Below are positions 1 through 7,782 of a DNA stretch of 33,955 bases, one piece after another. Where the stretch lies: the NCBI GenBank assembly GCA_012517255.1, contig JAAYVH010000165.1:1-33955 (forward strand), written 5' to 3'. Source of the stretch: Chthonomonadales bacterium. GTDB lineage: Bacteria; Armatimonadota; Chthonomonadetes; Chthonomonadales; CAJBBX01. Both the position numbers and the translations under genes were made by a program. The number at the start of each line of letters is the position of its first letter. Position 1 is the stretch's first letter. The notes beneath the pieces were generated by a model, which saw only the letters and a list, made by a program, of their open reading frames with translations, made no database searches and was not told where the DNA came from.

Positions 1-1077
1 ACGGGTGTAGACCTGACGGAAGAGGGTGTTGATCGCATTCGCGACGTCCGTCGCATCCGAGTTCTGCAGCTTGAACATCCGCAGTTCATTGTTGCTAGCT
101 GCCTTGTCGAGCAGCTTCACCAGCTCGCTTATGCGCTTCACGTTGCTGGCCGTGTCGGTCACTACGAGGGCATTGGTGCCGGCGCTGCCGACCATGCTGG
201 CGCCCTTGTTGATCAGCGGCTGGAGCTCGCGAGACAGGGACGCGGCATCCACGTTTTCGATCGGAATGACCTGCGTGATCACCTGGCCCCGAATCTCATC
301 CGGGCTCAGACCGCTGTCAGGGCCTCCCAACAGCGGAGTGCTCTGTACGGCGCGATCCAGGGGGACGATCTTCAGAATCGTAGTGTCGCCGCGCTTCTCG
401 ATCTGGCCGCTGAAGCCGCGCACCTCGAGGGTTGACTGGAGCACCTGAAAGGCCTGATCCAACGTCAGCGGCTTCGGGCTGATGATGGTCACCGGGCCCG
501 TCAGGTTGGCATCAGGCACGATCTGCCAGTTGGTGGCCATGGCGAAGAACTTCAGCACGTTGCCGATATCGCTGCCGCGGAAATCGAGCGTGATCGTGCC
601 GCCTCCGCCAAACTGATTGGACGATCGGCCGCTGAACCGGTCGAAGCGGCTGCTTCCGCGCTCACGGCCCTCGTTGCCCTGCCCGGATCCCGGCGGCGTG
701 GTCTGCTCGCCAGGCGGAGGCGTCTGTTGACCTGGTGGCGGGGTCTGCTGACCCGGAGGAGGCGTCTGTTGACCTGGTGGCGGGGTCTGCTGACCCGGAG
801 GAGGCGTCTGTTGACCTGGTGGTGGGGTCTGCTGACCGTCTTGTCTCATGGCAAGGCGCGCAACCCCGCCGCCGGTGCTCAGGCCTGGCAGAACCGTGAG
901 GCCGGCGCCTCGCGACTTCACAGTGGATTTCTGATTGGTGTCCGCTTTGGGAGCGGTCTTGCCCTGGGTCTTGCTGCCCGTGGCCGGGGCATTCTGGGCT
1001 CCGGCAGACAGCGGGGCGAACGCCAGCACGCTGATCGCAACGATCAGCGCCGCGGCGCTTCGAGCGATCGCACTCAT
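1..1077 (-). CDS. gspD: Type II secretion secretin GspD/PilQ family, N-terminal part (runs off left edge)
   Basis: This is the outer-membrane channel subunit of the type II secretion system. Only the first 359 residues are in the window and the frame is open to base 1, so the C-terminal secretin pore domain lies outside. Residues 1-28 are a Sec signal peptide ending near SAGA. Residues about 81-119 are a heptad repeat of the type QQTPPPG. An N0 domain follows at about 158-238 (ITLDFRGSDIGNVLKFF), then N1 at about 264-330 (VITQVIPIENVDAASL), and the start of N2 (FKLQNSDATDVANAI). The ATG at 1077 is preferred over an in-frame ATG at 1089, because GGAGG lies 5 nt before the former and inside the latter reading. 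It is the last gene of the gsp operon, 68 nt after the GspC/PilP-like gene. Family assignment is firm; the name GspD rather than PilQ rests on the GspG/H/I/J/K neighbours. Confidence 0.88.
   Translation of the reverse strand, partial: MSAIARSAAALIVAISVLAFAPLSAGAQNAPATGSKTQGKTAPKADTNQKSTVKSRGAGLTVLPGLSTGGGVARLAMRQDGQQTPPPGQQTPPPGQQTPPPGQQTPPPGQQTPPPGQQTPPPGEQTTPPGSGQGNEGRERGSSRFDRFSGRSSNQFGGGGTITLDFRGSDIGNVLKFFAMATNWQIVPDANLTGPVTIISPKPLTLDQAFQVLQSTLEVRGFSGQIEKRGDTTILKIVPLDRAVQSTPLLGGPDSGLSPDEIRGQVITQVIPIENVDAASLSRELQPLINKGASMVGSAGTNALVVTDTASNVKRISELVKLLDKAASNNELRMFKLQNSDATDVANAINTLFRQVYTR
721..837. repeat. 42-bp tandem repeat inside gspD (QQTPPPG heptads)
   Basis: About 2.8 copies of a 42-bp unit lie head to tail, beginning at 721, 763 and 805. 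The first two copies look identical; the third differs by one base (ggtggtgggg for ggtggcgggg). Each unit is itself two diverged 21-bp halves, so the protein carries six heptads of the form QQTPPPG. A degenerate copy (EQTTPPG) precedes it at about 700-720. The near identity at DNA level suggests recent expansion by slippage or recombination. In the protein it forms an extended linker between the signal peptide and the N0 domain. Confidence 0.9.
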
Positions 1078-1145
1078 AGGGACCTCCATATCTCCACAGG
1101 CGGCCTGCCTGCGGCGCGCGTCACCGATCCTGTTCACGGGCATCC

Positions 1146-1958
1146 TCAGAAGAACCGGCGGCGACGCTGGCCGCCTTCAAACGAACGATTCATGAACCGA
1201 TTGCGCATCTGCTGCATCTGCTCGGGGCTCATGCCCTGGAACCGCTGCTGGATGCGCTGCTGCACGTCTGGCGGCAGATTCTGCATTCCCGGGAAGCCCA
1301 TGCCGCCTCCGGGCATCCCCGGCATTCCGAACGGCCCGCCCATACCGGGCATGCCCGGCTGGCCCGGAGCCCCGGGGGTCTGGGTCCGAAACGCTGCGTC
1401 CTTGTCCAGCGGCGTCAGTTTGAACTCGTCGGTCTTGTTGAGCGTCCTGGGCGATCCGGCGACCATGACGGTGAGGCCCTTGTCGGTGATCTCCCCCACA
1501 GTCCCTCCCATGAACTGGTCGCCTCGGCGCAGGTAGGTTCCTTCTTTGGTCTTGGCGTTCTCGACAAGCGCCACGTACTCATCACCCATGACGACGGTGC
1601 CAGTGTAGGCATAGTCTGCGAACGGATCAATGACCTCGGGTGCAGGGGGCGTCGTCTCCACCTTCGGAGGCTCGGGACGCACCACCACCTGCTCTTTGGC
1701 GCCGGGCATGACAAAGAGATCACCGCGCACACCCGACGTGTAGTACGACAGCGGCTTGCGCTCCGCCGGCTTGACCTCGGTGATCGGCGTGCCCTTGGCT
1801 GCCTGGGCCTTGCGGCCTGCGGCAGCCTGTGCTGTCGTTCTCGGCTTCGTCTGCGCCATGATGGCTGCCGCCAGCACGACACATATGCCGCCGGCTATGA
1901 TCAGAGGCCAGGACCCGCGCCGGGTCCCTCTCGTATTTCTGCGCAATGATCTGTTCAT
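1146..1958 (-). CDS. GspC/PilP-like inner-membrane protein of the T2SS
   Basis: This 270-residue protein likely links the inner-membrane platform to the secretin. It has an arginine-rich cytoplasmic start, one membrane segment at about 17-35, a linker, and a small beta domain at about 110-175. That domain's pattern (YTGTVVMGDEYVALV, then YLRRGDQFMGGTVGEI) resembles the GspC homology region and PilP, which bind the secretin N0 domain. Residues about 195-230 are rich in Gly, Met and Pro. The tail has a charged Gln/Met/Arg segment (SPEQMQQMRNRF) and ends in RRRRFF. The start ATG overlaps the stop of the PilO/GspM gene (ATGA), and gspD follows. The call rests on position, topology and a weak domain pattern; I would not give it a firm gene name. 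Confidence 0.62.
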   Translation of the reverse strand: MNRSLRRNTRGTRRGSWPLIIAGGICVVLAAAIMAQTKPRTTAQAAAGRKAQAAKGTPITEVKPAERKPLSYYTSGVRGDLFVMPGAKEQVVVRPEPPKVETTPPAPEVIDPFADYAYTGTVVMGDEYVALVENAKTKEGTYLRRGDQFMGGTVGEITDKGLTVMVAGSPRTLNKTDEFKLTPLDKDAAFRTQTPGAPGQPGMPGMGGPFGMPGMPGGGMGFPGMQNLPPDVQQRIQQRFQGMSPEQMQQMRNRFMNRSFEGGQRRRRFF

Positions 1959-2524
1959 GTCTTGCCACCCCCTGCTTTCGGCTCCGAGCCTTCAACCGTG
2001 AAGAGAGCCACCTGAACTTCAACGTCAACGTCCCGGCTCTTTGGGTCCGATGGCGACACGTTCATCTTCTCCACCACGAGCCGCGCCTTCGGATCCTCCA
2101 GATTGTACAGGAACGGTATCGCCTTGGCGAACGCCGTCGTGAACCGCACCGTAAGCGTCACCTTGGTGACGCCGCCCGTCTGTCTCGGTCGGAGAGGCTT
2201 CACTTCTCGCAGCCGAATGTCCGCGAGGCGGGCCTGCTCATGCAGAGACTTGAGTACAATCGGTATCACCTTTTCAGACGTATCTTTGTACGTTGCGGTG
2301 TCAACCTTCGGTCTCAACACCGCGATTTCGCGCTCCAACTCCTGCTTGCGCTTGAGCCCATCGGCATATTGCTGCTTCGCTGCTGCCGAAGAGAGCATGG
2401 CTCCGCCCACAGTGTCGCTCGGCGATAGCGCCAGGTAGACGGCGACTGCAATGACGATCACGCCGACGACGATCAGCCCGCGCTCGCGCGGCGAACGGGC
2501 TCCCCAGAGCGATGTCAGGTTCAT
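1955..2524 (-). CDS. gspM: GspM/PilO-like type II secretion protein
   Basis: This 189-residue bitopic protein of the inner-membrane assembly platform is expected to pair with the GspL-like protein encoded just before it. It shows the usual GspM start, a short cytoplasmic segment with SPRERGL, then one membrane helix at about 19-34. A coiled-coil-prone stretch (KQQYADGLKRKQELEREI) and a ferredoxin-like periplasmic region follow (VTLTVRFTTAFAKAIPFLYNLE, ending in LFTVEG). It overlaps both neighbours by 4 nt. GGAGG sits 9 nt before the ATG. PilO and GspM are structural relatives and the sequence alone does not separate them; the SPRER motif leans to GspM. Confidence 0.75.
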   Translation of the reverse strand: MNLTSLWGARSPRERGLIVVGVIVIAVAVYLALSPSDTVGGAMLSSAAAKQQYADGLKRKQELEREIAVLRPKVDTATYKDTSEKVIPIVLKSLHEQARLADIRLREVKPLRPRQTGGVTKVTLTVRFTTAFAKAIPFLYNLEDPKARLVVEKMNVSPSDPKSRDVDVEVQVALFTVEGSEPKAGGGKT

Positions 2525-4092
2525 TCGGCTGCACCTCCGTTGAGGCGCGACGACGTCGCCGACGGCCCCGTAGTCTTGCCGGCAGTCGCACCGCGGGCGC
2601 TCTTGTCTTCGTCATCAGCGACACGGGGCAAGCGACAGTAGAGCATGAAGCTGGTGGACTCGTCTGATGCCGCAGCAGCCACAGTCGGGCCCGCGGTCGC
2701 GCTTGGACCTCCCGCCGCCTTGATGTCACCCAGATAGCCCAGCCGCGCCTCCACGAACGTGCCGCTCGCCTGGAGCTGCATCAGGAAGTTGGTTACAGCC
2801 TGATGGCCGCCGGCCGCCCCATGGATCACCACCGGCCCATTTCGATCGAACGTCAGTTGGGTCAGATAGATGCCGCCATCCTTCGGCATGGCGTCGCTCA
2901 CCGTCTTGAGAACATCCACCACGGGTCTGTCCCGCCCGAGCCCAAGCGACACGGTGCGATGCATCTGCGCCAGCCGGTCGCGTTCCTCCTGAATGCGTTT
3001 GAGCGCGCCCTGCAGTGTCTTGAGCCGACGATTCTCGAACGCAGCCAGTCGCCGCTCCTTCGACTGCGCAGCCAGGCCCTGCTGAACAAACCACAGGGCC
3101 GCCGCCGCCAGCGCGATCCCAAGTACCAGCGTGAGGCGTGTCACGGTGCGCTTGCGCGCCTCTGCCCGCCGCTCGATGCGCTGCAGGGGCAGCAGGTTCA
3201 CAGAACCCACGGAATCGGTTGCCTGATGCAGAGCCAGTCCAACGGCAACGGCGGCAGGCTCCGCGATCACCGAGATCGGCATCTGCAGCGCATTGCGCAG
3301 ATGCTCCGCCATCACCTCATCGTCACTGCCGACGCCCGCAAGGATGAGGCTTTCAACCGGTTGCGATCGGTGCTCATTCTGGTAGGCCGCAAGCGAGCGG
3401 GCTATCTCGGCGGTTATCGTCTCGGCTTCCGAGAGGCCCACCATGGCCTCCCGGATATCGGCCTCGCGGCTGAAGAGGATCCGGCCGGCAGCCGCAACCG
3501 CGAGGTCGAGGCGGCCATGATTGACGCTCAAGATGCCCACAGGCATCGCTTCTGATCGGATATGCTCGGCGAGCGCCATGGACGTCACGGAAACCTGGGT
3601 GATCTCGATGGATGCCCGGTCGAACGCGGCCAGGAGATCATTGACCAGCGACTGACGCGCGGCGACGATCATCACCGTCGTCATGTCGTCGCGGGAGTCC
3701 GACACGATCTGATGGTCGAGTACCACCTCGTCCATGGGGAACGGCACGTATTGCTGGGCCTCGTAGCGGACCATGCCGGCAATCTGCTCGGGGCTGCCCT
3801 GCGGCAGTCGCGCATACTTCACGGTCACATAGCGACGCGGCAGCGCCACCACGGCCCTGGATGCCCTGATACCTGCCGCTGACGCAGCGCCCCGTATGGC
3901 ATGGGTCAGCGCGTCACGATTCGCGCCAAGGTTCTCCCACACATCGGCGCCGATCGGCGACGAGCCCGAGCGCAACGTGCGCGCCTGACCGCCGCGCAAC
4001 TCCACCTCGATCGCCGTGACCGCGGTTGGCCCGATCTCAAAAGCAACGATCCGTCGCGACCGTTGGGATGCGCCGTCCTTGCTAGAACCCAA
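2521..4092 (-). CDS. gspL: PilM-PilN fusion protein (GspL-like assembly platform subunit)
   Basis: This 523-residue protein joins two components that are usually separate. Residues about 14-297 are a PilM-type actin-like domain (FEIGPTAVTAIEV at the start, YEAQQYVPFPMDEV at 110-123, LAGVGSDDEV near 251). At 298-302 comes VNLLP, the sequence with which free PilN proteins commonly begin. It is followed by an arginine-rich segment, a membrane helix at about 319-337, a coiled coil at 340-378 and a PilN periplasmic domain at about 385-480 (DVLKTVSDAMPKDGGIYLTQL). GspL has the same overall layout, so it probably fills the GspL role, tying the GspE ATPase to the membrane platform. The start is TTG, with AGGAGG 5 nt upstream, and overlaps gspK by 11 nt. 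Confidence 0.85.
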   Translation of the reverse strand: MGSSKDGASQRSRRIVAFEIGPTAVTAIEVELRGGQARTLRSGSSPIGADVWENLGANRDALTHAIRGAASAAGIRASRAVVALPRRYVTVKYARLPQGSPEQIAGMVRYEAQQYVPFPMDEVVLDHQIVSDSRDDMTTVMIVAARQSLVNDLLAAFDRASIEITQVSVTSMALAEHIRSEAMPVGILSVNHGRLDLAVAAAGRILFSREADIREAMVGLSEAETITAEIARSLAAYQNEHRSQPVESLILAGVGSDDEVMAEHLRNALQMPISVIAEPAAVAVGLALHQATDSVGSVNLLPLQRIERRAEARKRTVTRLTLVLGIALAAAALWFVQQGLAAQSKERRLAAFENRRLKTLQGALKRIQEERDRLAQMHRTVSLGLGRDRPVVDVLKTVSDAMPKDGGIYLTQLTFDRNGPVVIHGAAGGHQAVTNFLMQLQASGTFVEARLGYLGDIKAAGGPSATAGPTVAAAASDESTSFMLYCRLPRVADDEDKSARGATAGKTTGPSATSSRLNGGAAE

Positions 4093-5440
4093 TGCTGCCT
4101 CCTGATGCGAACGCGCCGGTGGTCCACGACCTCCAGCCCGGGTCGCTACCGACCTCGCGGAACTGATACACCTTCGGCTGAGCCGCGACCTCCGTGCCGT
4201 CTTCCGCCTGGGTAGGCGGCTGAACCTCGATCAGCGCCTGAAACGCCCGGACTTCCCGCGCGCCCCGTTCGCGAACCTTGATACGCACAAGGTACACCGA
4301 CGACTTGGTGCACACGTTGTCCACCAACGCCTGCAGTTGTTGACGGTTCAGGGCCGTCAGTTGAAACAGGTCGTTCAGTCCGGTGAACACTGTCCCGCCC
4401 TGCCTGGCCTCGATGACCGCGTTGTAGATCGTCTGGTCTACGTTCGGGATGGCGGCCAGAACCTCGGCCGGAGCCGTGTTGATGTTGATGACGCCAGCCC
4501 GATACTCATCATCGGTGACGGTGATCTTGTCGCCGATCTGCTGCATGATCTGCCTCGTGAACCCCGGGATGTCCAGGAGTCCCGCGATCGAGCTGAGATT
4601 GGCGCCGTTTTGGCCGCGCTGCTCGATGAGCCTCTGGGCCACTTGCGGGGGCAATCCCAGGGTGCTGACAAGGGTATCAGCGTCCGCGGTCTTGACGTTG
4701 ATGCGTCTTGTGCCGTCGGATGCCACGTTCCGCTCGCGGGAGTATGTCGTCAGCATCTCGGCCAGCGGGATCGAGCTCTGGCCGGTCTCCAGGGGGTCGC
4801 CCGACTGTCGCGACCCCGATCGCGCGCCCGCAGTTGACGGCGAACCATACAGGAGGGAGGGCGTGATCCCGCGCACCAGCAACAACTCGTCCACGGTGTC
4901 GAACGGCCCGTTCTTCGGCGCATAGGGCGCCGGCAAAGCCAGGTAGTACTCCGACTCGGCGCCGATGGATCCCTCCAGCGTGCCCGGGGTGTCATCGGAA
5001 TCGCGCCAGTCCACGATGGCCAGGCCGATGGACGGATCGGAGCTCAACCCCGGCAACGTGTTCAGTCCCGCCGCTGTCGCGGTGTTGATGTTCACCCGGG
5101 CAGCCGTGTCGATTATGTCGATCTTGTACCAGCCGTCCCCGAGCATGGTCCATCCGTTCGAGTCGGTATCCGGGGGCGAGGTCAGCTCAGGGTAGGTTGT
5201 CCCTCCGCTGGTGGCCTGCTGAAGCTGGACGGCGGCGTAGTTCACCGCCCCACGGGCGACATAGAACATACGCGTATGCCGTGTTGAGGCGGCTGCGGCG
5301 CGCAGCTCCCGACGCGCGACGCCGGTGAGCACTACGGCAAAGGCCGTAACAACCATGACGACGAAGACGACCGGCACCAGAGCCTGCCCGCGCCGCCGCG
5401 CTCCCCGTGAGCCCCCATGTATGCGTGCGCCATACTTCAC
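4082..5440 (-). CDS. gspK: Type II secretion minor pseudopilin GspK
   Basis: This 452-residue protein would form the tip of the pseudopilus with GspI and GspJ. An arginine-rich leader ends in RRRGQALVPVVFVVMV. The glutamate normally at position 5 of the mature pseudopilin is absent, as is usual for GspK. The ectodomain contains helix-hairpin-helix motifs typical of GspK: VNINTATAAGLNTLPGLS, INVKTADADTL and ININTAPAEVLAAIPNV. It is longer than the common 300-350 residues. The start is GTG, its GTGA overlapping the gspJ stop. The C-terminus (TGAFASGGSIGF) overlaps the start of the PilM-PilN gene. Confidence 0.88.
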   Translation of the reverse strand: MKYGARIHGGSRGARRRGQALVPVVFVVMVVTAFAVVLTGVARRELRAAAASTRHTRMFYVARGAVNYAAVQLQQATSGGTTYPELTSPPDTDSNGWTMLGDGWYKIDIIDTAARVNINTATAAGLNTLPGLSSDPSIGLAIVDWRDSDDTPGTLEGSIGAESEYYLALPAPYAPKNGPFDTVDELLLVRGITPSLLYGSPSTAGARSGSRQSGDPLETGQSSIPLAEMLTTYSRERNVASDGTRRINVKTADADTLVSTLGLPPQVAQRLIEQRGQNGANLSSIAGLLDIPGFTRQIMQQIGDKITVTDDEYRAGVININTAPAEVLAAIPNVDQTIYNAVIEARQGGTVFTGLNDLFQLTALNRQQLQALVDNVCTKSSVYLVRIKVRERGAREVRAFQALIEVQPPTQAEDGTEVAAQPKVYQFREVGSDPGWRSWTTGAFASGGSIGF

Positions 5441-6294
5441 GGCGTGGGGCCTCCCCCGCCACCGGGACCGCCGCCGGGGCCGCCGCCTGCCGGCGGTCCT
5501 GCGCCCTCCCCGCCCGGCGCAGCGGGTGGAGCAGGCGGCGTCTGCCCCGCCGGCTGAGGCTCCGCGTTGGCCAGCGCGATGGAGGTTCGGAACAGCACGG
5601 ATTCATAGTCGCCGTAGGCAAGCTCGAGCTCTACGTCCACACGCACGGGCAACGTTGTGTCGTAGGACCCGCTAACGTCGGTGCCTTCCGTCCCCTGGGC
5701 TGGAGTCTGATAGTTCCACTCGTTCCGGACGTTGCCATCGGCGTCCACGAACGAGAACACAATAGACTGAACGCGACGCGAGATGATCCAGTCCGGCTGG
5801 CCTGCCTCAGGGTAGCTCTCGCTGCCCGGCAGTGTGGTGGCCAACCGGCTCAGAACGCGGGTATCAGGATCGTAGTCGTACGTCACCTGAACGATGCCGG
5901 ACTGCGGCGCCGATGTCTCGGCGGTTGGGTCGTAGACCCCCGTCATGGTCAGCTCGGGCCGCAGACGACTGGCGAGCGTCGTTATCTGCAGTATCGGGCC
6001 GCTGTCGGCGCCCGTTGCCACGAAGTAGGTCGAAGGGCTTCCTGTAACCGCGAATGCGCTTCGAACATCCCGCGTGATCAGCTCCATGAGCGCTCTGGCC
6101 TCTTGAGCGTCAGCTGCCTGGCGGCGCATATTGGCCTGGCCGCGCAGGGCCGCCGTGAGCAAGAATCCGGTCGCCAGGCTGATGAGCGCGAACATGATCA
6201 GGGCGACCAGCATCTCGATGAGCGTGTAGCCGGCGGCGCGGCAACGCGATGCGTGCGCAATGCGGCAGTTGCGGCCTGCTTGCGGGGCTCTCAT
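5437..6294 (-). CDS. gspJ: Type II secretion minor pseudopilin GspJ
   Basis: This 285-residue prepilin has a 22-residue basic leader, the cleavage motif AAG/YTLIEMLVALIMFALI with glycine at -1 and glutamate at +5, and a hydrophobic helix. The ectodomain has the GspJ hallmark of conserved segments such as LMELITRDVRSAF. The C-terminal 40 residues are a Pro/Gly/Ala-rich tail ending in repeated GGPGG, which is unusual for GspJ and probably disordered. The gene starts 12 nt after gspI and overlaps gspK by 4 nt. It is assigned as J rather than I or H from size and position between I and K. Confidence 0.82.
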   Translation of the reverse strand: MRAPQAGRNCRIAHASRCRAAGYTLIEMLVALIMFALISLATGFLLTAALRGQANMRRQAADAQEARALMELITRDVRSAFAVTGSPSTYFVATGADSGPILQITTLASRLRPELTMTGVYDPTAETSAPQSGIVQVTYDYDPDTRVLSRLATTLPGSESYPEAGQPDWIISRRVQSIVFSFVDADGNVRNEWNYQTPAQGTEGTDVSGSYDTTLPVRVDVELELAYGDYESVLFRTSIALANAEPQPAGQTPPAPPAAPGGEGAGPPAGGGPGGGPGGGGGPTP

Positions 6295-6306
6295 CAGCGA
6301 CGCGCC

Positions 6307-6702
6307 CTACGAGCCCGACGTCCGAAGCATCGTCACAAACACGGCGCGGCCGGTGCGAGTGCCGTTGGGCCATGCGATGGTGATCGTGACGCGCACGACA
6401 TCGGTGAGGTCGGTGGGCTCCACCATCTGCTGCCATTGATACCCCGGATACTCGTCGCCGAAATCGCCCTGCTGGTCGCCGGCGGTGGTAAGGTCAGGCT
6501 GGGTCTCCAGCTCGGCGAGCCGCCGCTCGGCAAGCATGGCAGCCTTCGCATGGGCTTCGGCGACACCGGTAATACGGAGGCTCGACGAGATGCACATCAT
6601 CGCCGCCACGCCCCCCACGAACAGCAGTATCGTGGCGACCACCATCTCAACCAGCGTGAAGCCAGCGGCCCGGCGTCGGGTTTTCACGATCATCGCATCC
6701 AT
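6307..6702 (-). CDS. gspI: Type II secretion minor pseudopilin GspI
   Basis: This 131-residue prepilin has the leader MDAMIVKTRRRAAG and cleavage before FTLVEMVVATILLFV, with Gly at -1 and Glu at +5. The small ectodomain includes AMLAERRLAELETQPDL, resembling the GspI pattern of a helix followed by a short beta sheet. It overlaps the end of gspH by 13 nt and is followed by gspJ after 12 nt. Size and place fit GspI, which forms the tip complex with J and K. The distinction from other minor pseudopilins is by context. Confidence 0.78.
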   Translation of the reverse strand: MDAMIVKTRRRAAGFTLVEMVVATILLFVGGVAAMMCISSSLRITGVAEAHAKAAMLAERRLAELETQPDLTTAGDQQGDFGDEYPGYQWQQMVEPTDLTDVVRVTITIAWPNGTRTGRAVFVTMLRTSGS

Positions 6703-7304
6703 GAAGCCGAGTAGCCGGCCGACGACGAAACAGCCGCGGACTCCACTTCGGCGAGTCCGGTGCTGGGCCAGACCGTGACGATGGCCATCTGCCCCGTCTT
6801 GCGCTCTACCGTGAAGCGGATGCCGTCCGAAGTCCCATCCTCGTAGAACCGAATGAGGACCTCGCTTGGCGCCGCAGCGCCGGTGAGATACGCGTCCGGG
6901 CCGAAGACCTGAACGTCGCTGATGGCAAAGTCCTCGGGCAGCGTGAACGTGCGTTCAAACACCGTGGGAGCGGTTTCGGCGCTGTCGGCCGCATCTGTCG
7001 GCATATCGCCCGAAAGATCGCCCGATTCCGCCCGAGCAGAAAACGAATCGGACTGGGCGTCATAGCGGACCTCGACGGCGCCGCCCTGCTCTACCGCAAG
7101 GGCGCGCATCTGGGCGAAGAACCCCACCACGTCGCCCATATAGGCATCGAATGCCGACCGATCACGGAGGCGCGAGAACACGGGCACCACGGCCGTGGAC
7201 AACACGACCATGATGATGATGAGCACGAGCATTTCGATGAGCGTAAAGCCCGCCGAACGTCTCATGCGCACCTGCGCTCCCGCGCCGTTCCGAGCACAGG
7301 TCAC
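6690..7304 (-). CDS. gspH: Type II secretion minor pseudopilin GspH
   Basis: This 204-residue prepilin is cleaved within MRRSAG/FTLIEMLVLIIIMVV, with Gly at -1 and Glu at +5, and has a GspH-like ectodomain (VEVRYDAQSDSFSAR, VFERTFTLPEDFAISDVQVF, IRFYEDGTSDG). The outer start is GTG at 7304, overlapping the gspG stop as GTGA. An ATG at 7265 gives a six-residue leader, which is more typical of pseudopilins, and has a GCAGGTG Shine-Dalgarno-like stretch ahead of it. Either start is possible; the mature protein is the same. GspH joins the minor pseudopilin complex to the GspG shaft. Confidence 0.8.
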   Translation of the reverse strand: MTCARNGAGAQVRMRRSAGFTLIEMLVLIIIMVVLSTAVVPVFSRLRDRSAFDAYMGDVVGFFAQMRALAVEQGGAVEVRYDAQSDSFSARAESGDLSGDMPTDAADSAETAPTVFERTFTLPEDFAISDVQVFGPDAYLTGAAAPSEVLIRFYEDGTSDGIRFTVERKTGQMAIVTVWPSTGLAEVESAAVSSSAGYSASWMR

Positions 7305-7738
7305 TGCTGCAGGTTCCAGTTGCCGATGTCGTCCTGCGTGCCCGGCTGCTTGTCGGGACCTGCCGAGTAGATGTCGTAGTCAAGCCCGTTCTCGCCCGGC
7401 ATCCGGTACAGATAGGGATTGCCCCAGGGATCCATCGGCACCTGGTTCTTGATGTACGGACCGTTCCACCGTTCGTTGTTGGCGACATTGGTCACCAGCG
7501 CCTGAAGCCCCTCGTCCGTCGTGGGGTACTCGCCCGTGTCGAGCTTGTAGTGCTCAAGCACGCCGTCAATGGTGCTGATGTCGGCAGTCGCCTTGGCGAA
7601 GCGCGCATCCTCTGTTCTGCTGATCACGCGGGGTATCACCACCGCCGCAAGGATGGCCAGGATGATGATGACCACCAGCAGCTCGATCAGCGTGAAGGCG
7701 GCGCGTCGCCGTGACTCTCTGCGTGCAACGTTGCTCAT
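7301..7738 (-). CDS. gspG: Type II secretion major pseudopilin GspG
   Basis: This 145-residue protein is the shaft subunit of the pseudopilus. The N-terminal helix begins FTLIELLVVIIILAILAAVV with Glu at +5. The ectodomain has the GspG signatures TGEYPTTDEGLQAL, GPYIK, DPWGNPYLYR and a calcium-loop-like end (DYDIYSAGPDKQPGTQDD). The residue before the cleavage site is alanine (RRRAA/FTLIE), whereas GspH, I and J in the same operon all have the usual glycine. GGAG lies ahead of the ATG. The gene follows gspF after 44 nt. Confidence 0.94.
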   Translation of the reverse strand: MSNVARRESRRRAAFTLIELLVVIIILAILAAVVIPRVISRTEDARFAKATADISTIDGVLEHYKLDTGEYPTTDEGLQALVTNVANNERWNGPYIKNQVPMDPWGNPYLYRMPGENGLDYDIYSAGPDKQPGTQDDIGNWNLQQ

Positions 7739-7782
7739 GGGTTCTTCTCCTTCGCTCCCCGAAGCTCGGGGCTAACGCACAC

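Noticed and set aside
721-837. Possible CRISPR-like array
   Set aside because: Repeats are contiguous without spacers and keep the gspD reading frame; no cas genes nearby.
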